From Chitinophagales bacterium (GTDB lineage Bacteria; Bacteroidota; Bacteroidia; Chitinophagales; JADIYW01), in assembly GCA_019694955.1 (NCBI GenBank), contig JAIBAX010000006.1, forward strand, positions 60,867 through 124,866: a DNA stretch of 64,000 bases. The letters run 5' to 3'. The position numbers were made by a program, and so were the translations under genes. Shown here in pieces: positions 43,241-51,549 of the stretch; within the stretch, counting starts at the first letter, position 1; every line of letters begins with the position of its first letter. Below the pieces are notes generated by a model. The model was given only the letters and a program-made list of their open reading frames with translations, did no database searches and was not told the DNA's origin.

Positions 43241-44728
43241 ATGGAAGCACTGAAGCAGCTTATTTCGATTATCAATAAAAAAAGATTGTCAAAGATAGAA
43301 ATATTAGATCGCTCGTTTTTAAGTGAGAAGGATTCCTTATTTGCAAAATTTTATGACGGTGTTGCCAATGGAGTGTTTGAATCTGATGAAGAAGCTTCCA
43401 TGTATTTGTATGGTTCTGATGCAAAAGACTTACGGTATAGAAAGCTCAAATCAAGGTTTAAAAAGCGGCTCATAAACACCTTGTATTTTATAGATTTGAA
43501 TGAGTATCAACCCGATACGCAAAGTAGAATGTTCTTTGAACTGAGCCATATCCGCGGTGCTACAAATGTACTAATGAAACTAGGCAACTCCTTCCTCCCG
43601 AATAAACTTATCACGGATAATTTTGACAAAGCACTAAAATTAGGCGATCTAGAAATATTGAAGGAATTCTCCTTTAAACTGTTAGTAGACCATGCTGTTA
43701 ACTTGGAAGCGAAGGATTTCTTTACGGAGCTTCAGCGTTTTGAGCGATTTCATAAAGCTTCCATCAAAGAGTACAAAGCAAAGATACTTTATTATAAATC
43801 CGTCATAATCTTTCAAAAAAAGTACAGTAGTGATAATATTCTTCATCTCAAGCAAGAATTAGAACAACTACAAGCATCAATAGATGAAGATGATTCATTT
43901 CAAACACTATATTCTTTGAATAAAGCTTTTCTGTTCTATTATGAAAATGAGGTAGATGTTGAAAAATTGAGGTATTATTGCGATGCAAACGAACAGTTGT
44001 TTTTGCGTTTCTCCACGCAGGTTAAGTCTATGCAAATAGGTACAAACTCTTTGTACAAAATCAAACTACTTATTGCGGAAAGACAATTCGAAGAAGCGAT
44101 CGCCCTATCAACAAACGTTGAACACCTTTTTCAACCTAAAGGCAACTATAATTGGATGGTTATTAAAGAGTTCTCTTTTATTGCCGCCCTCCAAAATGAG
44201 GACATATCTACAGCCAGAAGCATTATGGATGAAGTGACAGAACACTCGAAATTTAAAAATGCTTCTGCACCTTTTCAGGAAAAATGGAAAATTTATGAAG
44301 GATACCTAATGTTCTTTGATGAATACCTGAACAACAAACCTTATAAGTTTAATTTTGCCAAATTAAATAACGAAGTACCCATTTACAGTCAGGATAAGTC
44401 AGGGTTTAATTTCGCACTACGTGTACTGGAAATACTCTACTTGCTTGCAAAAAAGAATTTTGGCGATATTATTCAGAAAGGTGACTCGCTGCGCGTTTAT
44501 AAAAACAGGTATTTGCTTAAGAATAAACAGACTTTAAGAAGTCATGCATTTATAAAGCTACTTATTAAACTTGAAAAATATGATTTTAGCCATGCTCAAC
44601 TCATTAAATTTCAATCTGAAGAACTAACTACTTTACAATCAACAACTAATAGGTTTAATTCTGGCGAATGGGAAGTCATTCCTTATGATAGATTATGGGG
44701 TATTATTATTGATATATTAAAGAAATAG
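43241..44728 (+). CDS. Hypothetical 495-residue all-helical protein, possible regulator
   Basis: I do not recognise a named family. The protein has no signal peptide or transmembrane helix. The N-terminal 90 residues are basic with a conserved-looking DLRYRKLKSRFKKRLINTLYFID segment. The remainder is a string of amphipathic helices resembling a TPR-like solenoid (FKLLVDHAVNLEAKDFFTELQRFERFH, KIKLLIAERQFEEAIALSTNVEHLF, YLLAKKNFGDIIQKGD). No helix-turn-helix is obvious. Its position between a small-peptide gene and two small-RNA-like units, and the TTTGTGACA motif at its promoter, suggest a regulator or receptor controlling them, in outline like peptide-sensing TPR regulators. That is inference. 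Confidence 0.75.
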   Translation: MEALKQLISIINKKRLSKIEILDRSFLSEKDSLFAKFYDGVANGVFESDEEASMYLYGSDAKDLRYRKLKSRFKKRLINTLYFIDLNEYQPDTQSRMFFELSHIRGATNVLMKLGNSFLPNKLITDNFDKALKLGDLEILKEFSFKLLVDHAVNLEAKDFFTELQRFERFHKASIKEYKAKILYYKSVIIFQKKYSSDNILHLKQELEQLQASIDEDDSFQTLYSLNKAFLFYYENEVDVEKLRYYCDANEQLFLRFSTQVKSMQIGTNSLYKIKLLIAERQFEEAIALSTNVEHLFQPKGNYNWMVIKEFSFIAALQNEDISTARSIMDEVTEHSKFKNASAPFQEKWKIYEGYLMFFDEYLNNKPYKFNFAKLNNEVPIYSQDKSGFNFALRVLEILYLLAKKNFGDIIQKGDSLRVYKNRYLLKNKQTLRSHAFIKLLIKLEKYDFSHAQLIKFQSEELTTLQSTTNRFNSGEWEVIPYDRLWGIIIDILKK

Positions 44729-44886
44729 TATGTCACGAATATGAAAAATATGTTTCAAACTGTTTTAGGCTTTATATAGATATTTGTTATTGAAATTAGG
44801 AAACGAGTATTAAAAGGAAATATTTAAATGTTTTTTGAACTTCGACATAAAAACCTATGTGTTAAAGTTTAGAACAGAGTGAAAGC

Positions 44887-44949
44887 AAAAAAAAAGGCTT
44901 ACACTTGCGTGTAAGCCCGACTTGTAAAGTCTAGAAACATAAAAACCCG
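44887..44949 (-). ncRNA. Candidate ~60-nt structured RNA, copy 1
   Basis: Predicted minus-strand transcript from about 44948 to the T9 tract ending at 44887. It contains a small hairpin (GACTT / AAGTC, loop TAC) and a terminator hairpin with 9-bp perfect stem (GGCTTACAC / GTGTAAGCC) closed by a GCAA tetraloop. A 13-codon ORF (MFLDFTSRAYTQV) spans both hairpins and stops inside the terminator stem. It could be a small RNA or a leader-peptide-like mRNA. Confidence 0.5.
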
Positions 44950-44952
44950 TCA

Positions 44953-44983
44953 CAAAGATGAACAATTGTTTTTGATTGTGCAA
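44953..44983 (-). promoter_or_regulatory. Promoter of candidate RNA, copy 1
   Basis: On the minus strand TTG (44983-44981), a 20-nt spacer and CATCTTTG (44960-44953), followed by TGACGGG. One mismatch from the TAnnTTTG consensus with ideal spacing. Confidence 0.5.
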
Positions 44984-45322
44984 TAGTTCTTTGTTTTTTT
45001 TAAGAAAAAAAATTATTTAGTTAGTTTATCGTAAATAAAAAAGTCATAAACATGCTAAATTTATTTATTCTTTGCAAACTTATTAAGTGTTATTTAATTT
45101 GATAATCAATATATTATTTATTTTATTTAAATAATTAATTATCATTTTGGTGCGAAATAGCATGTCACAAGAAAAAATGAGTTGTTTCGATGTTGTTAGA
45201 CGTATTAGATGATATTTGTAGTAGTAAAATTAGGAAACGAGAATTGTATTATAAGAAACATTAAAATTTAGACTTAAGCTTTAAACATAAAACCCAAATT
45301 TTGTATTAAGCGAATGAAAGTC

Positions 45323-45384
45323 AAAAAAAAGGCTTACACTTGCGTGTAAGCCCGACTTGTAAAGTCTAGAAACATAAAAACCCG
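45323..45384 (-). ncRNA. Candidate ~60-nt structured RNA, copy 2
   Basis: Predicted minus-strand transcript identical in sequence to copy 1 from the start region to the terminator stem, ending in a T8 tract. The same 13-codon ORF and GCAA-capped terminator hairpin are present. Confidence 0.5.
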
Positions 45385-45387
45385 TCA

Positions 45388-45418
45388 CAAAGATGGACAA
45401 TTGTTTTTAATTGTGCAA
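45388..45418 (-). promoter_or_regulatory. Promoter of candidate RNA, copy 2
   Basis: TTG (45418-45416), 20-nt spacer, CATCTTTG (45395-45388), TGACGGG: identical boxes and spacing to copy 1 although the spacer carries two substitutions. Confidence 0.5.
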
Positions 45419-45483
45419 TAGTTTTATGTTTTTTTTTGAAAAAAAATAAAAAAACTTAATTTTACCGCATATAAATAAGTTAC

Positions 45484-46509
45484 ATGTTGAAAAAGATTGC
45501 GGTAGTTTTGCTAATTTTTGCATTGATAATCATGGTTTTAGGTATTGTCTCATATAATTTCATATGGTCAGATAATATTCATGATACGGAAGGAAAAAAA
45601 ATCGTTCTTTTTATTCCAACAGGTGGTAACTATGATAATGTACTCGACTCGCTACACCATTACGACGTTTTAAACAATTACAGCTCCTTTAATATGGTAT
45701 CCGAAAGATTAGGTTATCCGAATCTAATCAAACCCGGTCGATATATTATTGAAAAGAATATGAATAACTGGACTTTGGTGCGGAAGCTTAGATCTGGAGA
45801 TCAGGATGCCGTAAGGCTCACCATCAATAATATTACCCAACTAAGCGATTTGACGAAAAAGGTTGCCGATAAGTTGGAGTTTTCAAATGAAGACCTTGAG
45901 AACATAGTCCTATCTGATACATTTCTGAAAAAAAACGGTCTGACAAAAGACAATGTCTTGACCTTATTTATTTCTAATACCTATGAAGTGTGGTGGAATA
46001 CATCCGCAGAAAAATTCATGGCTAAGATGTCTGCGGAGCATGATAAGTTTTGGACGCCCGAGCGCCGTAAAAAGGCCGCCACTCTCCCACTCTCGATAGA
46101 GCAAGTGGTTACATTAGCCTCAATTGTTCAAAAAGAGTCAAATAAAGCGGATGAACAACCAAGGATTGCAGGCGTATATTTGAACAGACTAAGGGATAAT
46201 TGGCCTTTACAGGCTGATCCAACCGTAAAATTTGCCCTTAAACAGTTTGACTTAAAAAGAATTTTGAATGTCCATACACAATATGACTCGCCTTTTAATA
46301 CATATAGGAACGTTGGACTTCCTCCCGGGCCAATTTGCTTGCCGGAGATGAATGTCATAGACGCAGTTTTAAACGCTGAGCAACATAATTATTTTTATTT
46401 CTGTGCTAAGGAAGATTTTTCCGGATATCATAGTTTTGCTACAACACTTGCCGAGCATAATGCCAATGCACAACGTTATCAGGCAGCACTCAATAAAGCA
46501 GGATATTGA
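45484..46509 (+). CDS. mltG: Endolytic peptidoglycan transglycosylase MltG
   Basis: A 341-residue MltG anchored by one N-terminal helix (IAVVLLIFALIIMVLGIVSY). It cleaves nascent glycan strands and is thought to set their length. The catalytic Glu218 lies in LASIVQKESN, at the same position as in E. coli. The ADPTVKFAL and GLPPGPICLPEMNVIDAVLN segments are typical of the YceG domain. It is followed after 31 nt by a lipoprotein gene. Confidence 0.94.
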   Translation: MLKKIAVVLLIFALIIMVLGIVSYNFIWSDNIHDTEGKKIVLFIPTGGNYDNVLDSLHHYDVLNNYSSFNMVSERLGYPNLIKPGRYIIEKNMNNWTLVRKLRSGDQDAVRLTINNITQLSDLTKKVADKLEFSNEDLENIVLSDTFLKKNGLTKDNVLTLFISNTYEVWWNTSAEKFMAKMSAEHDKFWTPERRKKAATLPLSIEQVVTLASIVQKESNKADEQPRIAGVYLNRLRDNWPLQADPTVKFALKQFDLKRILNVHTQYDSPFNTYRNVGLPPGPICLPEMNVIDAVLNAEQHNYFYFCAKEDFSGYHSFATTLAEHNANAQRYQAALNKAGY

Positions 46510-46540
46510 TTTCGTTTGAATGGTTAACAAAATATACACT

Positions 46541-47707
46541 ATGAAGAAGTTTCTATTTGTAATTGTATGTATCATCCTCTTAATGGCATGTAAGAAGGAA
46601 ACCACCACTAACTCAACTGATAAGCATCTTATTTGGCATGGATTTCATCATATATGGGATTATAACCATCGCATCAATCGACTAGGTGATTGGTATGAAA
46701 TAACAGATAGTAAGGATGGTCTTAAAGTAGATTTGGTACATGCTGCGGCTTCCGGAAGTGGCGCAGATAAATTAAATTATTCTTCTTTCTACACGTTAGT
46801 GACCTCAGAAAAAATACATACTTTTCAAAATAAATTTTCCTTCCGAATGTATGGAAAGGAAGGAGAAACTGTTGAAGCGGCACATGAAGTAAGCGGACAT
46901 TTACCTGATTATTTTGACAGGAATATGAAATATGCTATGCTAATAGCAGGCTTGGATAAGTACTCGAGAACAAATGGCGTTCGTGGTGACGGGAAGGCTG
47001 ATAAGATTTATGATTTTGAACTTAAATTATTGCCGATAACCGTGATGGACAATGGTGACTTCTCTTTTGATATTCAAGCCAGACTTGCCGGCGATTGTTC
47101 CTCTCCTGAATGCTTAACGGGTCCGGAACAGGATTGGTTTGATTATCAAGTTACTTGTTATTATCAAATCGTTGCTTTCGATGGAAACCTAGTTTCAGAC
47201 ACCTTGTATAATACCTACTCTTGGGAGAAACCATCTGCCGGAAGGCCGAATCCGGATGATAAAGAGATATTTAGGGATGCCCACATGATAGCAAAGAAAA
47301 TGGTGGGAAGTGAGGGATATGATCAGGCAATCTTAGGGTTTAATTCTATTTCTTACAGATTGGAAAAGGGTTTAGGGGGGTTATTTGGAAATACCTTGGA
47401 GTACCAACATATGCTTGAAACAGATATCGCCATAAATAAGGCTGTTTATGATGAAGAAACTGGAGAAATGGATATTGTCGCAGATTTATTCTTTAAAAAT
47501 TGGGATGCTACTATGCCGCCTGTTTCTTATGGTGGTGGCGGTTCAGTAGCTTTCAAAGCCGGATTGACGATGTTACAATGGAATGACAGTGAAGGCAAAA
47601 TTGAACCCATAACACAAACCGGAAGCATCTCCTGGAATACTTCTCAAAACAACCAACAACCGGGCAATTCTCCTGCTTCTTTAAGCGTTGTCAATAGAAA
47701 TTTTTAG
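46541..47707 (+). CDS. Hypothetical lipoprotein, 388 residues
   Basis: I do not recognise the family. The signal peptide MKKFLFVIVCIILLMAC ends in a lipobox (LMAC) with CKKE after it, so it is a lipoprotein. The mature part appears beta-rich with many aromatics and Gly (RMYGKEGETVEAAHEVSGHLPDYFDRN, PVSYGGGGSVAFKAGLTMLQWND). A Cys pair in GDCSSPECLTG could form a disulfide. The start was set at ATG 46541 because the upstream in-frame ATG at 46520 would precede the signal peptide with a polar stretch. It is downstream of mltG and possibly cotranscribed. Confidence 0.8.
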   Translation: MKKFLFVIVCIILLMACKKETTTNSTDKHLIWHGFHHIWDYNHRINRLGDWYEITDSKDGLKVDLVHAAASGSGADKLNYSSFYTLVTSEKIHTFQNKFSFRMYGKEGETVEAAHEVSGHLPDYFDRNMKYAMLIAGLDKYSRTNGVRGDGKADKIYDFELKLLPITVMDNGDFSFDIQARLAGDCSSPECLTGPEQDWFDYQVTCYYQIVAFDGNLVSDTLYNTYSWEKPSAGRPNPDDKEIFRDAHMIAKKMVGSEGYDQAILGFNSISYRLEKGLGGLFGNTLEYQHMLETDIAINKAVYDEETGEMDIVADLFFKNWDATMPPVSYGGGGSVAFKAGLTMLQWNDSEGKIEPITQTGSISWNTSQNNQQPGNSPASLSVVNRNF

Positions 47708-47732
47708 AGAAGGCTTACATAAGAAAACGCTC

Positions 47733-47751
47733 GAAGGGTTCTGAACCCTTC
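47733..47751. repeat. Perfect 19-nt palindrome, possible bidirectional terminator
   Basis: GAAGGGTTC / GAACCCTTC around one base, preceded by AACGCTC and thus related to the palindrome at 19430. It lies in a convergent gap just after the lipoprotein gene. Confidence 0.7.
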
Positions 47752-47817
47752 TTATTGTTACAGATGATTATTGTATCTCAAAGTTTCTCAATGAAGGCGC
47801 TAAGTACTCAATAATGT

Positions 47818-47876
47818 CGACACGAGAACACGGAATTGCATCAATGGACTACTTTATAATAGCTTTTGTGATTATA
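47818..47876. repeat. Dispersed intergenic element, second copy
   Basis: Contains, in order, GACACGAGAACA, GGAATTG, AATGGACTACTTT and CTTTTGTGATTAT, matching 40437-40494, and ends at the stop of the next minus-strand gene. Confidence 0.6.
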
Positions 47877-47877
47877 T

Positions 47878-48912
47878 CTAAAAATTAAAGAGATTATTGT
47901 ATTGATTTTGATGATCGTCAGCTTTTGATTTTGTCATGGGAGCATCTAAATCTACCGTATTTGCAGGAGAATCTTTCACCAGCAAATCTTTATCAGTACC
48001 CAATAGTAAGCTTACGCCTTCGTTTTCCCATTTTTCCAACATTTTCACACCTTCTTCCTCAAAGATTCCATTTTGTAGGTCTATGGAGTCCATAAAATTA
48101 GAAGAAACATCCATGAAGCGCTCCATCTCTCCAATTTTTAGGCTCACATCGTCTGCTACGGCTTCCATGGCTTGGTCAAACATATATCTTTTATCGCTAT
48201 TGCCGCTAAGGATATTCCATGCGGACTTCATAGCACTATGTGAAGCCCTGATGGCGGCTCTTTCTTGTTTCTTTACGGCAACTTGGTCAATGACGTCTTC
48301 CATGAGGATTTCACTGTTGTCATACATTTTTGTTAAAACACGGTATAGGATTTCCATTTTTTTATACAAGTCCTCTAATCTCATATTGGATTCTTGCAGG
48401 CGACCTGCTTTTCTTGTTTTGAGGATCATGATAGCATCCTTTTCAGTTTTCTTGGCTTGTGAAGCCATAGCAAGGTTGCTTTGGATATCTCTGGCATTTT
48501 GGTCGATAATATCTTTGAGTTTTCTCATTTGTCCCCGCAAATTGCTGATTTGCACGTCCATTTTTTTGAGATTGCTCCTTAAATCATCGATATATGTTTC
48601 CAATATGCCAATGGGGTCGATTTGTACAAAAAGACCTGTGATAAAGCGCATGACTGACTTATACATATAAAAAATCAGGTTGCGAAACTTTGGATCCATG
48701 AGCAAGTATATAATGGCACCGAGTGCAATCAGCAGTCCTGCCAGATATAAGGTATTAGAAACTAAGGTGATTAAAATCGGCAATAATTTGTATAGACCGT
48801 ATCCTACTGCACCTGCAATACCTGCAAGAAATAAAAGACCGGTTTTCCCTTCCGGTTTTTCCCAAAAACCTTTTGGTTTTAAACCATTTGAATCCATTGG
48901 TGTTACTGACAT
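47878..48912 (-). CDS. Membrane-anchored coiled-coil protein, PspA/ESCRT-III-reminiscent
   Basis: A 344-residue protein. Two transmembrane helices at about residues 24-72 (TGLLFLAGIAGAVGYGLYKL, LYLAGLLIALGAIIYLLM) are followed by about 200 residues of long amphipathic helices: PIGILETYIDDLRSNLKKMDVQISNLRGQ, NARDIQSNLAMASQAKKTEKDA, LEDLYKKMEILYRVLTKM, AIRASHSAMKSAWNILSG. The pattern of a DP-x2-IL-x3-IDDL start, heptad coiled coil and later short helices recalls PspA/IM30 proteins, but this is a structural impression without a diagnostic motif. It is 48 nt downstream of another coiled-coil gene and likely acts with it. Confidence 0.7.
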   Translation of the reverse strand: MSVTPMDSNGLKPKGFWEKPEGKTGLLFLAGIAGAVGYGLYKLLPILITLVSNTLYLAGLLIALGAIIYLLMDPKFRNLIFYMYKSVMRFITGLFVQIDPIGILETYIDDLRSNLKKMDVQISNLRGQMRKLKDIIDQNARDIQSNLAMASQAKKTEKDAIMILKTRKAGRLQESNMRLEDLYKKMEILYRVLTKMYDNSEILMEDVIDQVAVKKQERAAIRASHSAMKSAWNILSGNSDKRYMFDQAMEAVADDVSLKIGEMERFMDVSSNFMDSIDLQNGIFEEEGVKMLEKWENEGVSLLLGTDKDLLVKDSPANTVDLDAPMTKSKADDHQNQYNNLFNF

Positions 48913-48960
48913 ATTCTATAGTTTTAGTTTGATCCGCTTACAAACGGGTAACAAATTATG

Positions 48961-49611
48961 TTAAAGATGAATTTTCATTTTTTCAATATCCTGAACGATG
49001 GCACCAGATACTGTCTGAAAGGAGGTTTCAAAATTTCTTACGGTATCGCCAATTTTTCCTTCTGCTTCCGCAATCGTTTTTTGAATATCTTCGATTAGCT
49101 TATTGTGTGAATCAATTTCTTCGGTAAGGCGCTTAATAGTGGCAGATTTTTCTAAAATTGTCTTTTGCAGGGTTTCCATTTCTTGCTTGCGCTTAATGAT
49201 GTTCGAGTCGCTCTGCCCTTTTACAGCATTATCAAATTTATCCTTTTCCTTCAACAGAACTTTCTGGTAATAGTCCGCTGATTCCAGTAGTTTTTCTTTT
49301 GTTACACCCATGGTACTGGCGGTAGCAAAAGCAGATTTATATTGTGTGGCCTCATCTAAAGGCATTTTACTCAACGTCTGTAACGACTGCCTGAATTCGA
49401 AATAATCAAAACCTTGCATATTATTATCTGCCAAGGCTTTAAAAAGTGCATCTGTGATTTTTTCATCCACACTTCCTGAAGGTACTTGTGGAGCGATAAC
49501 GTCTTTTTTTACTTCCTGTTTTACAGTGTTTTCCTGCTTTACGGTATTTTCCGCAGTCTTTTCTTCAGTTACGATAAAGAGACCTTTTATCTTATTAAAA
49601 TCTATAGCCAT
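48961..49611 (-). CDS. Hypothetical coiled-coil protein, 216 residues
   Basis: I do not recognise the family. A charged N-terminal linker with a repeated KQENTVKQE is followed by a compact helical region (about 48-100, ITDALFKALADNNMQGFDYFEFRQSL, faintly EF-hand-like in rhythm). A long coiled coil (about 115-200, METLQKTILEKSATIKRLTEEIDSHNKL) completes it. It is cytoplasmic. It is encoded directly upstream of the membrane coiled-coil protein, which suggests the pair forms one complex. A -7 box TAAATTTG lies upstream. Confidence 0.72.
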   Translation of the reverse strand: MAIDFNKIKGLFIVTEEKTAENTVKQENTVKQEVKKDVIAPQVPSGSVDEKITDALFKALADNNMQGFDYFEFRQSLQTLSKMPLDEATQYKSAFATASTMGVTKEKLLESADYYQKVLLKEKDKFDNAVKGQSDSNIIKRKQEMETLQKTILEKSATIKRLTEEIDSHNKLIEDIQKTIAEAEGKIGDTVRNFETSFQTVSGAIVQDIEKMKIHL

Positions 49612-49634
49612 GTTTGCTTTTTTTCAACATTTGA

Positions 49635-49642
49635 CAAATTTA
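49635..49642 (-). promoter_or_regulatory. -7 box (TAAATTTG) of the coiled-coil pair
   Basis: Exact TAnnTTTG on the minus strand, 23 nt before the ATG at 49611. Confidence 0.55.
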
Positions 49643-49727
49643 ATGTTTGTATAGGAAATAAATGTTTTTTTGCTGAAAAAAGTTCAAACTACCTTATTAT
49701 TAAACAATATATTAGAGAGAATGGATG

Positions 49728-51470
49728 TTATCCTATGCTCTTAAGCAATCTTCCGAATTGTTTTTTCGTACCCAAATCTTCATGAAATCCAACAATGCCA
49801 TTGTTAGAATATGCTTCAATACCGTTGATGAAGACATGTTTTACTACCTTACCGCTTCTTTTTACCAAGCGATAAGTGCCACCAAATTTTGGATGAAAGT
49901 CTTCAACAGGTTCTGAATTGACATCTGTAGGAATGCGTGAAGGGTCTATAATGATGAGATCTGCTCTTTTTCCAACGGAAATATCTCCGGCGTCCAAACC
50001 CAAGAAATCGGCAGGTTCTTTTGTGAGGCGATAAATAGCTTTCTCGATGCTCATTACTTCGGGATGTTTTAGTACTGTTTTTAGCAATTGCAGGCTTCCA
50101 TCATGAAAGGCCATGTTATGGTTATGGGCACCGCTATCGTTAAAACCGGGCATACAGTGCTTGCTATTCAGTAAATCCAATCGTACCAGTTCTCGGTGAT
50201 TAGAGGTTTCGCACTTCCAACGAAGGTTGGTGTCGTAGGCTGCCATCAAATCCATGAAATTATCCACCGGATCGACATTTTTCTCTTTTGCAATCTCTTC
50301 AAAGTTTTTTCCTATCAACGATTTGTCGGGCGCATTCACTACCCACATTTCTTTCAAGGCTCTTGGAAATACGGAAGTGGCTTTGGCATTCCATTCTTTT
50401 ACGAATATGTTCCTGAACACAGGGTCTTTAAACATAGCTTTTCTTTCCGCCTCTGTTCCGGAGATAGCTTTTATCATGGAAGGAAATTCTTCAAAGAGCG
50501 GTGTGACGGGACCATCGCCAAAATTCAGGAATGGCTCTGCCAATGTTTGAAAACGCATCTTTGCCTGTAGCACATCATTTCCTAAATAACTGAACAGCTT
50601 CAACAGCTTATAGATTTGCTCATTCGATTTGAGGTCGAGTGCGGCAACGATGGTTGTTTTTAAGCTATCTTTAAAAAATCCGCCATGTGATAATGCCAAT
50701 ATGGTGAAGATTGATTTTTTATCGACGGCATTGGGTGTAATCTGTAATACCCGACCATACTGTCTTAATACGTGTGCGAGTTGTTTGTATTCGCTTTTTG
50801 CAGCGCGTTGTGAGGGTACGGAAATGCCGAGATATTTAGGTTCATACACCCCCGCCCAACGGTGAAAAGGTAACATATCAACGGACATACCTAAGTATCC
50901 GGCTTCCATGGCTTCTTTTACTAAGCCTTCCATGGTACTCAATTCTGCTTGGGTTGCTTTCGGTCGCATGAAGGCAGCATCCAAACCCATCGCCTCCATA
51001 CGGATGTTAGAGTGACCGATAAAACTGGCAACATTTGGACCCAGTGGTAAGCTGTCTAAGTGTTCATAGTATTCTCTGACATTTTTCCAACTGATATTGC
51101 CAATAATCCAATTTGACAAGACCTTAGCCGGGATATTCTCTACTCTACAGAACAAATCCACGATATCTTTGTCTTTGCCAAGCGCGGCTGATAGGGAGCA
51201 ATTGCCAATAACAACGGTCGTGACCCCATGTCTTACAGATTCTTCTAATGCAGGCAATACTTCTATTTCAGCATCGTAATGCGCATGAATATCGATAAAA
51301 CCGGGGCAAACCCAATGTCCGGTTGCGTCTATTACGTGTGCCCCTTCTATGTCAGGAGCATTATCTACAACAGCATCAATTTTATTGTTTCTGATGATGA
51401 TATCTTTTTGAACGGCTTTTGCGCCTGTACCATCAAAATATAGACCATTGCGAATTAGTGTGGTTTGCAT
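49728..51470 (-). CDS. D-aminoacylase-type amidohydrolase
   Basis: A 580-residue amidohydrolase of the N-acyl-D-amino-acid deacylase group. It has the metal motif GFIDIHAHYD (about residues 57-66), GVTTVVIGNCSLS, GHSNIRMEAMG, DSGAHNHNMAF near the C-terminal active-site Asp and the closing ISVGKRADLIIIDPSRI of the composite beta domain. It would hydrolyse N-acyl-D-amino acids or related amides; the exact substrate is open. No signal peptide, so cytoplasmic. A peptide-type ABC ATPase lies 79 nt upstream on the same strand, so use of imported peptides or D-amino acid conjugates is a possible link. Confidence 0.85.
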   Translation of the reverse strand: MQTTLIRNGLYFDGTGAKAVQKDIIIRNNKIDAVVDNAPDIEGAHVIDATGHWVCPGFIDIHAHYDAEIEVLPALEESVRHGVTTVVIGNCSLSAALGKDKDIVDLFCRVENIPAKVLSNWIIGNISWKNVREYYEHLDSLPLGPNVASFIGHSNIRMEAMGLDAAFMRPKATQAELSTMEGLVKEAMEAGYLGMSVDMLPFHRWAGVYEPKYLGISVPSQRAAKSEYKQLAHVLRQYGRVLQITPNAVDKKSIFTILALSHGGFFKDSLKTTIVAALDLKSNEQIYKLLKLFSYLGNDVLQAKMRFQTLAEPFLNFGDGPVTPLFEEFPSMIKAISGTEAERKAMFKDPVFRNIFVKEWNAKATSVFPRALKEMWVVNAPDKSLIGKNFEEIAKEKNVDPVDNFMDLMAAYDTNLRWKCETSNHRELVRLDLLNSKHCMPGFNDSGAHNHNMAFHDGSLQLLKTVLKHPEVMSIEKAIYRLTKEPADFLGLDAGDISVGKRADLIIIDPSRIPTDVNSEPVEDFHPKFGGTYRLVKRSGKVVKHVFINGIEAYSNNGIVGFHEDLGTKKQFGRLLKSIG

Positions 51471-51549
51471 TTTTTTTATTTAAAATTAAACATAAAAAAT
51501 CCAACTAATATGTTCTTTTCATAGAATTAACATTAATGAAATATGGTGA

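Larger units (their letters stand above)
44731..45010. repeat. 435-bp tandem repeat unit, copy 1
   Basis: Matches 45164-45450 at a constant offset of 435 bp in its conserved core (GGCTTACACTTGCGTGTAAG at 44896 versus 45331). The left part, from ATGTCAC through a GATATTTG and ATTAGGAAACGAG, is only partly conserved. The core from the A-run at 44888 to 44960 is identical. The 755-nt gap holds no protein gene. Confidence 0.88.
45164..45450. repeat. 435-bp tandem repeat unit, copy 2
   Basis: Second copy of the unit at 44731-45010. Over about 100 nt of the core there are only two substitutions (45396 and a base in the T-rich spacer), both outside the predicted transcript, while the left 150 nt have diverged strongly. 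Confidence 0.88.

Noticed and set aside
44731..45450. Insertion sequence or MITE as the explanation of the 435-bp tandem units
   Set aside because: No terminal inverted repeats, target duplications or transposase are visible, and the copies are in direct tandem with a promoter and terminator inside each. A duplication of a functional unit explains it better, though a decayed element is not fully excluded.
47936..48670. 244-codon plus-strand ORF, Ser-rich
   Set aside because: Antisense to the coiled-coil membrane gene; its Ser/Leu-rich composition is what the reverse of a Glu/Lys/Asp-rich coiled coil gives.
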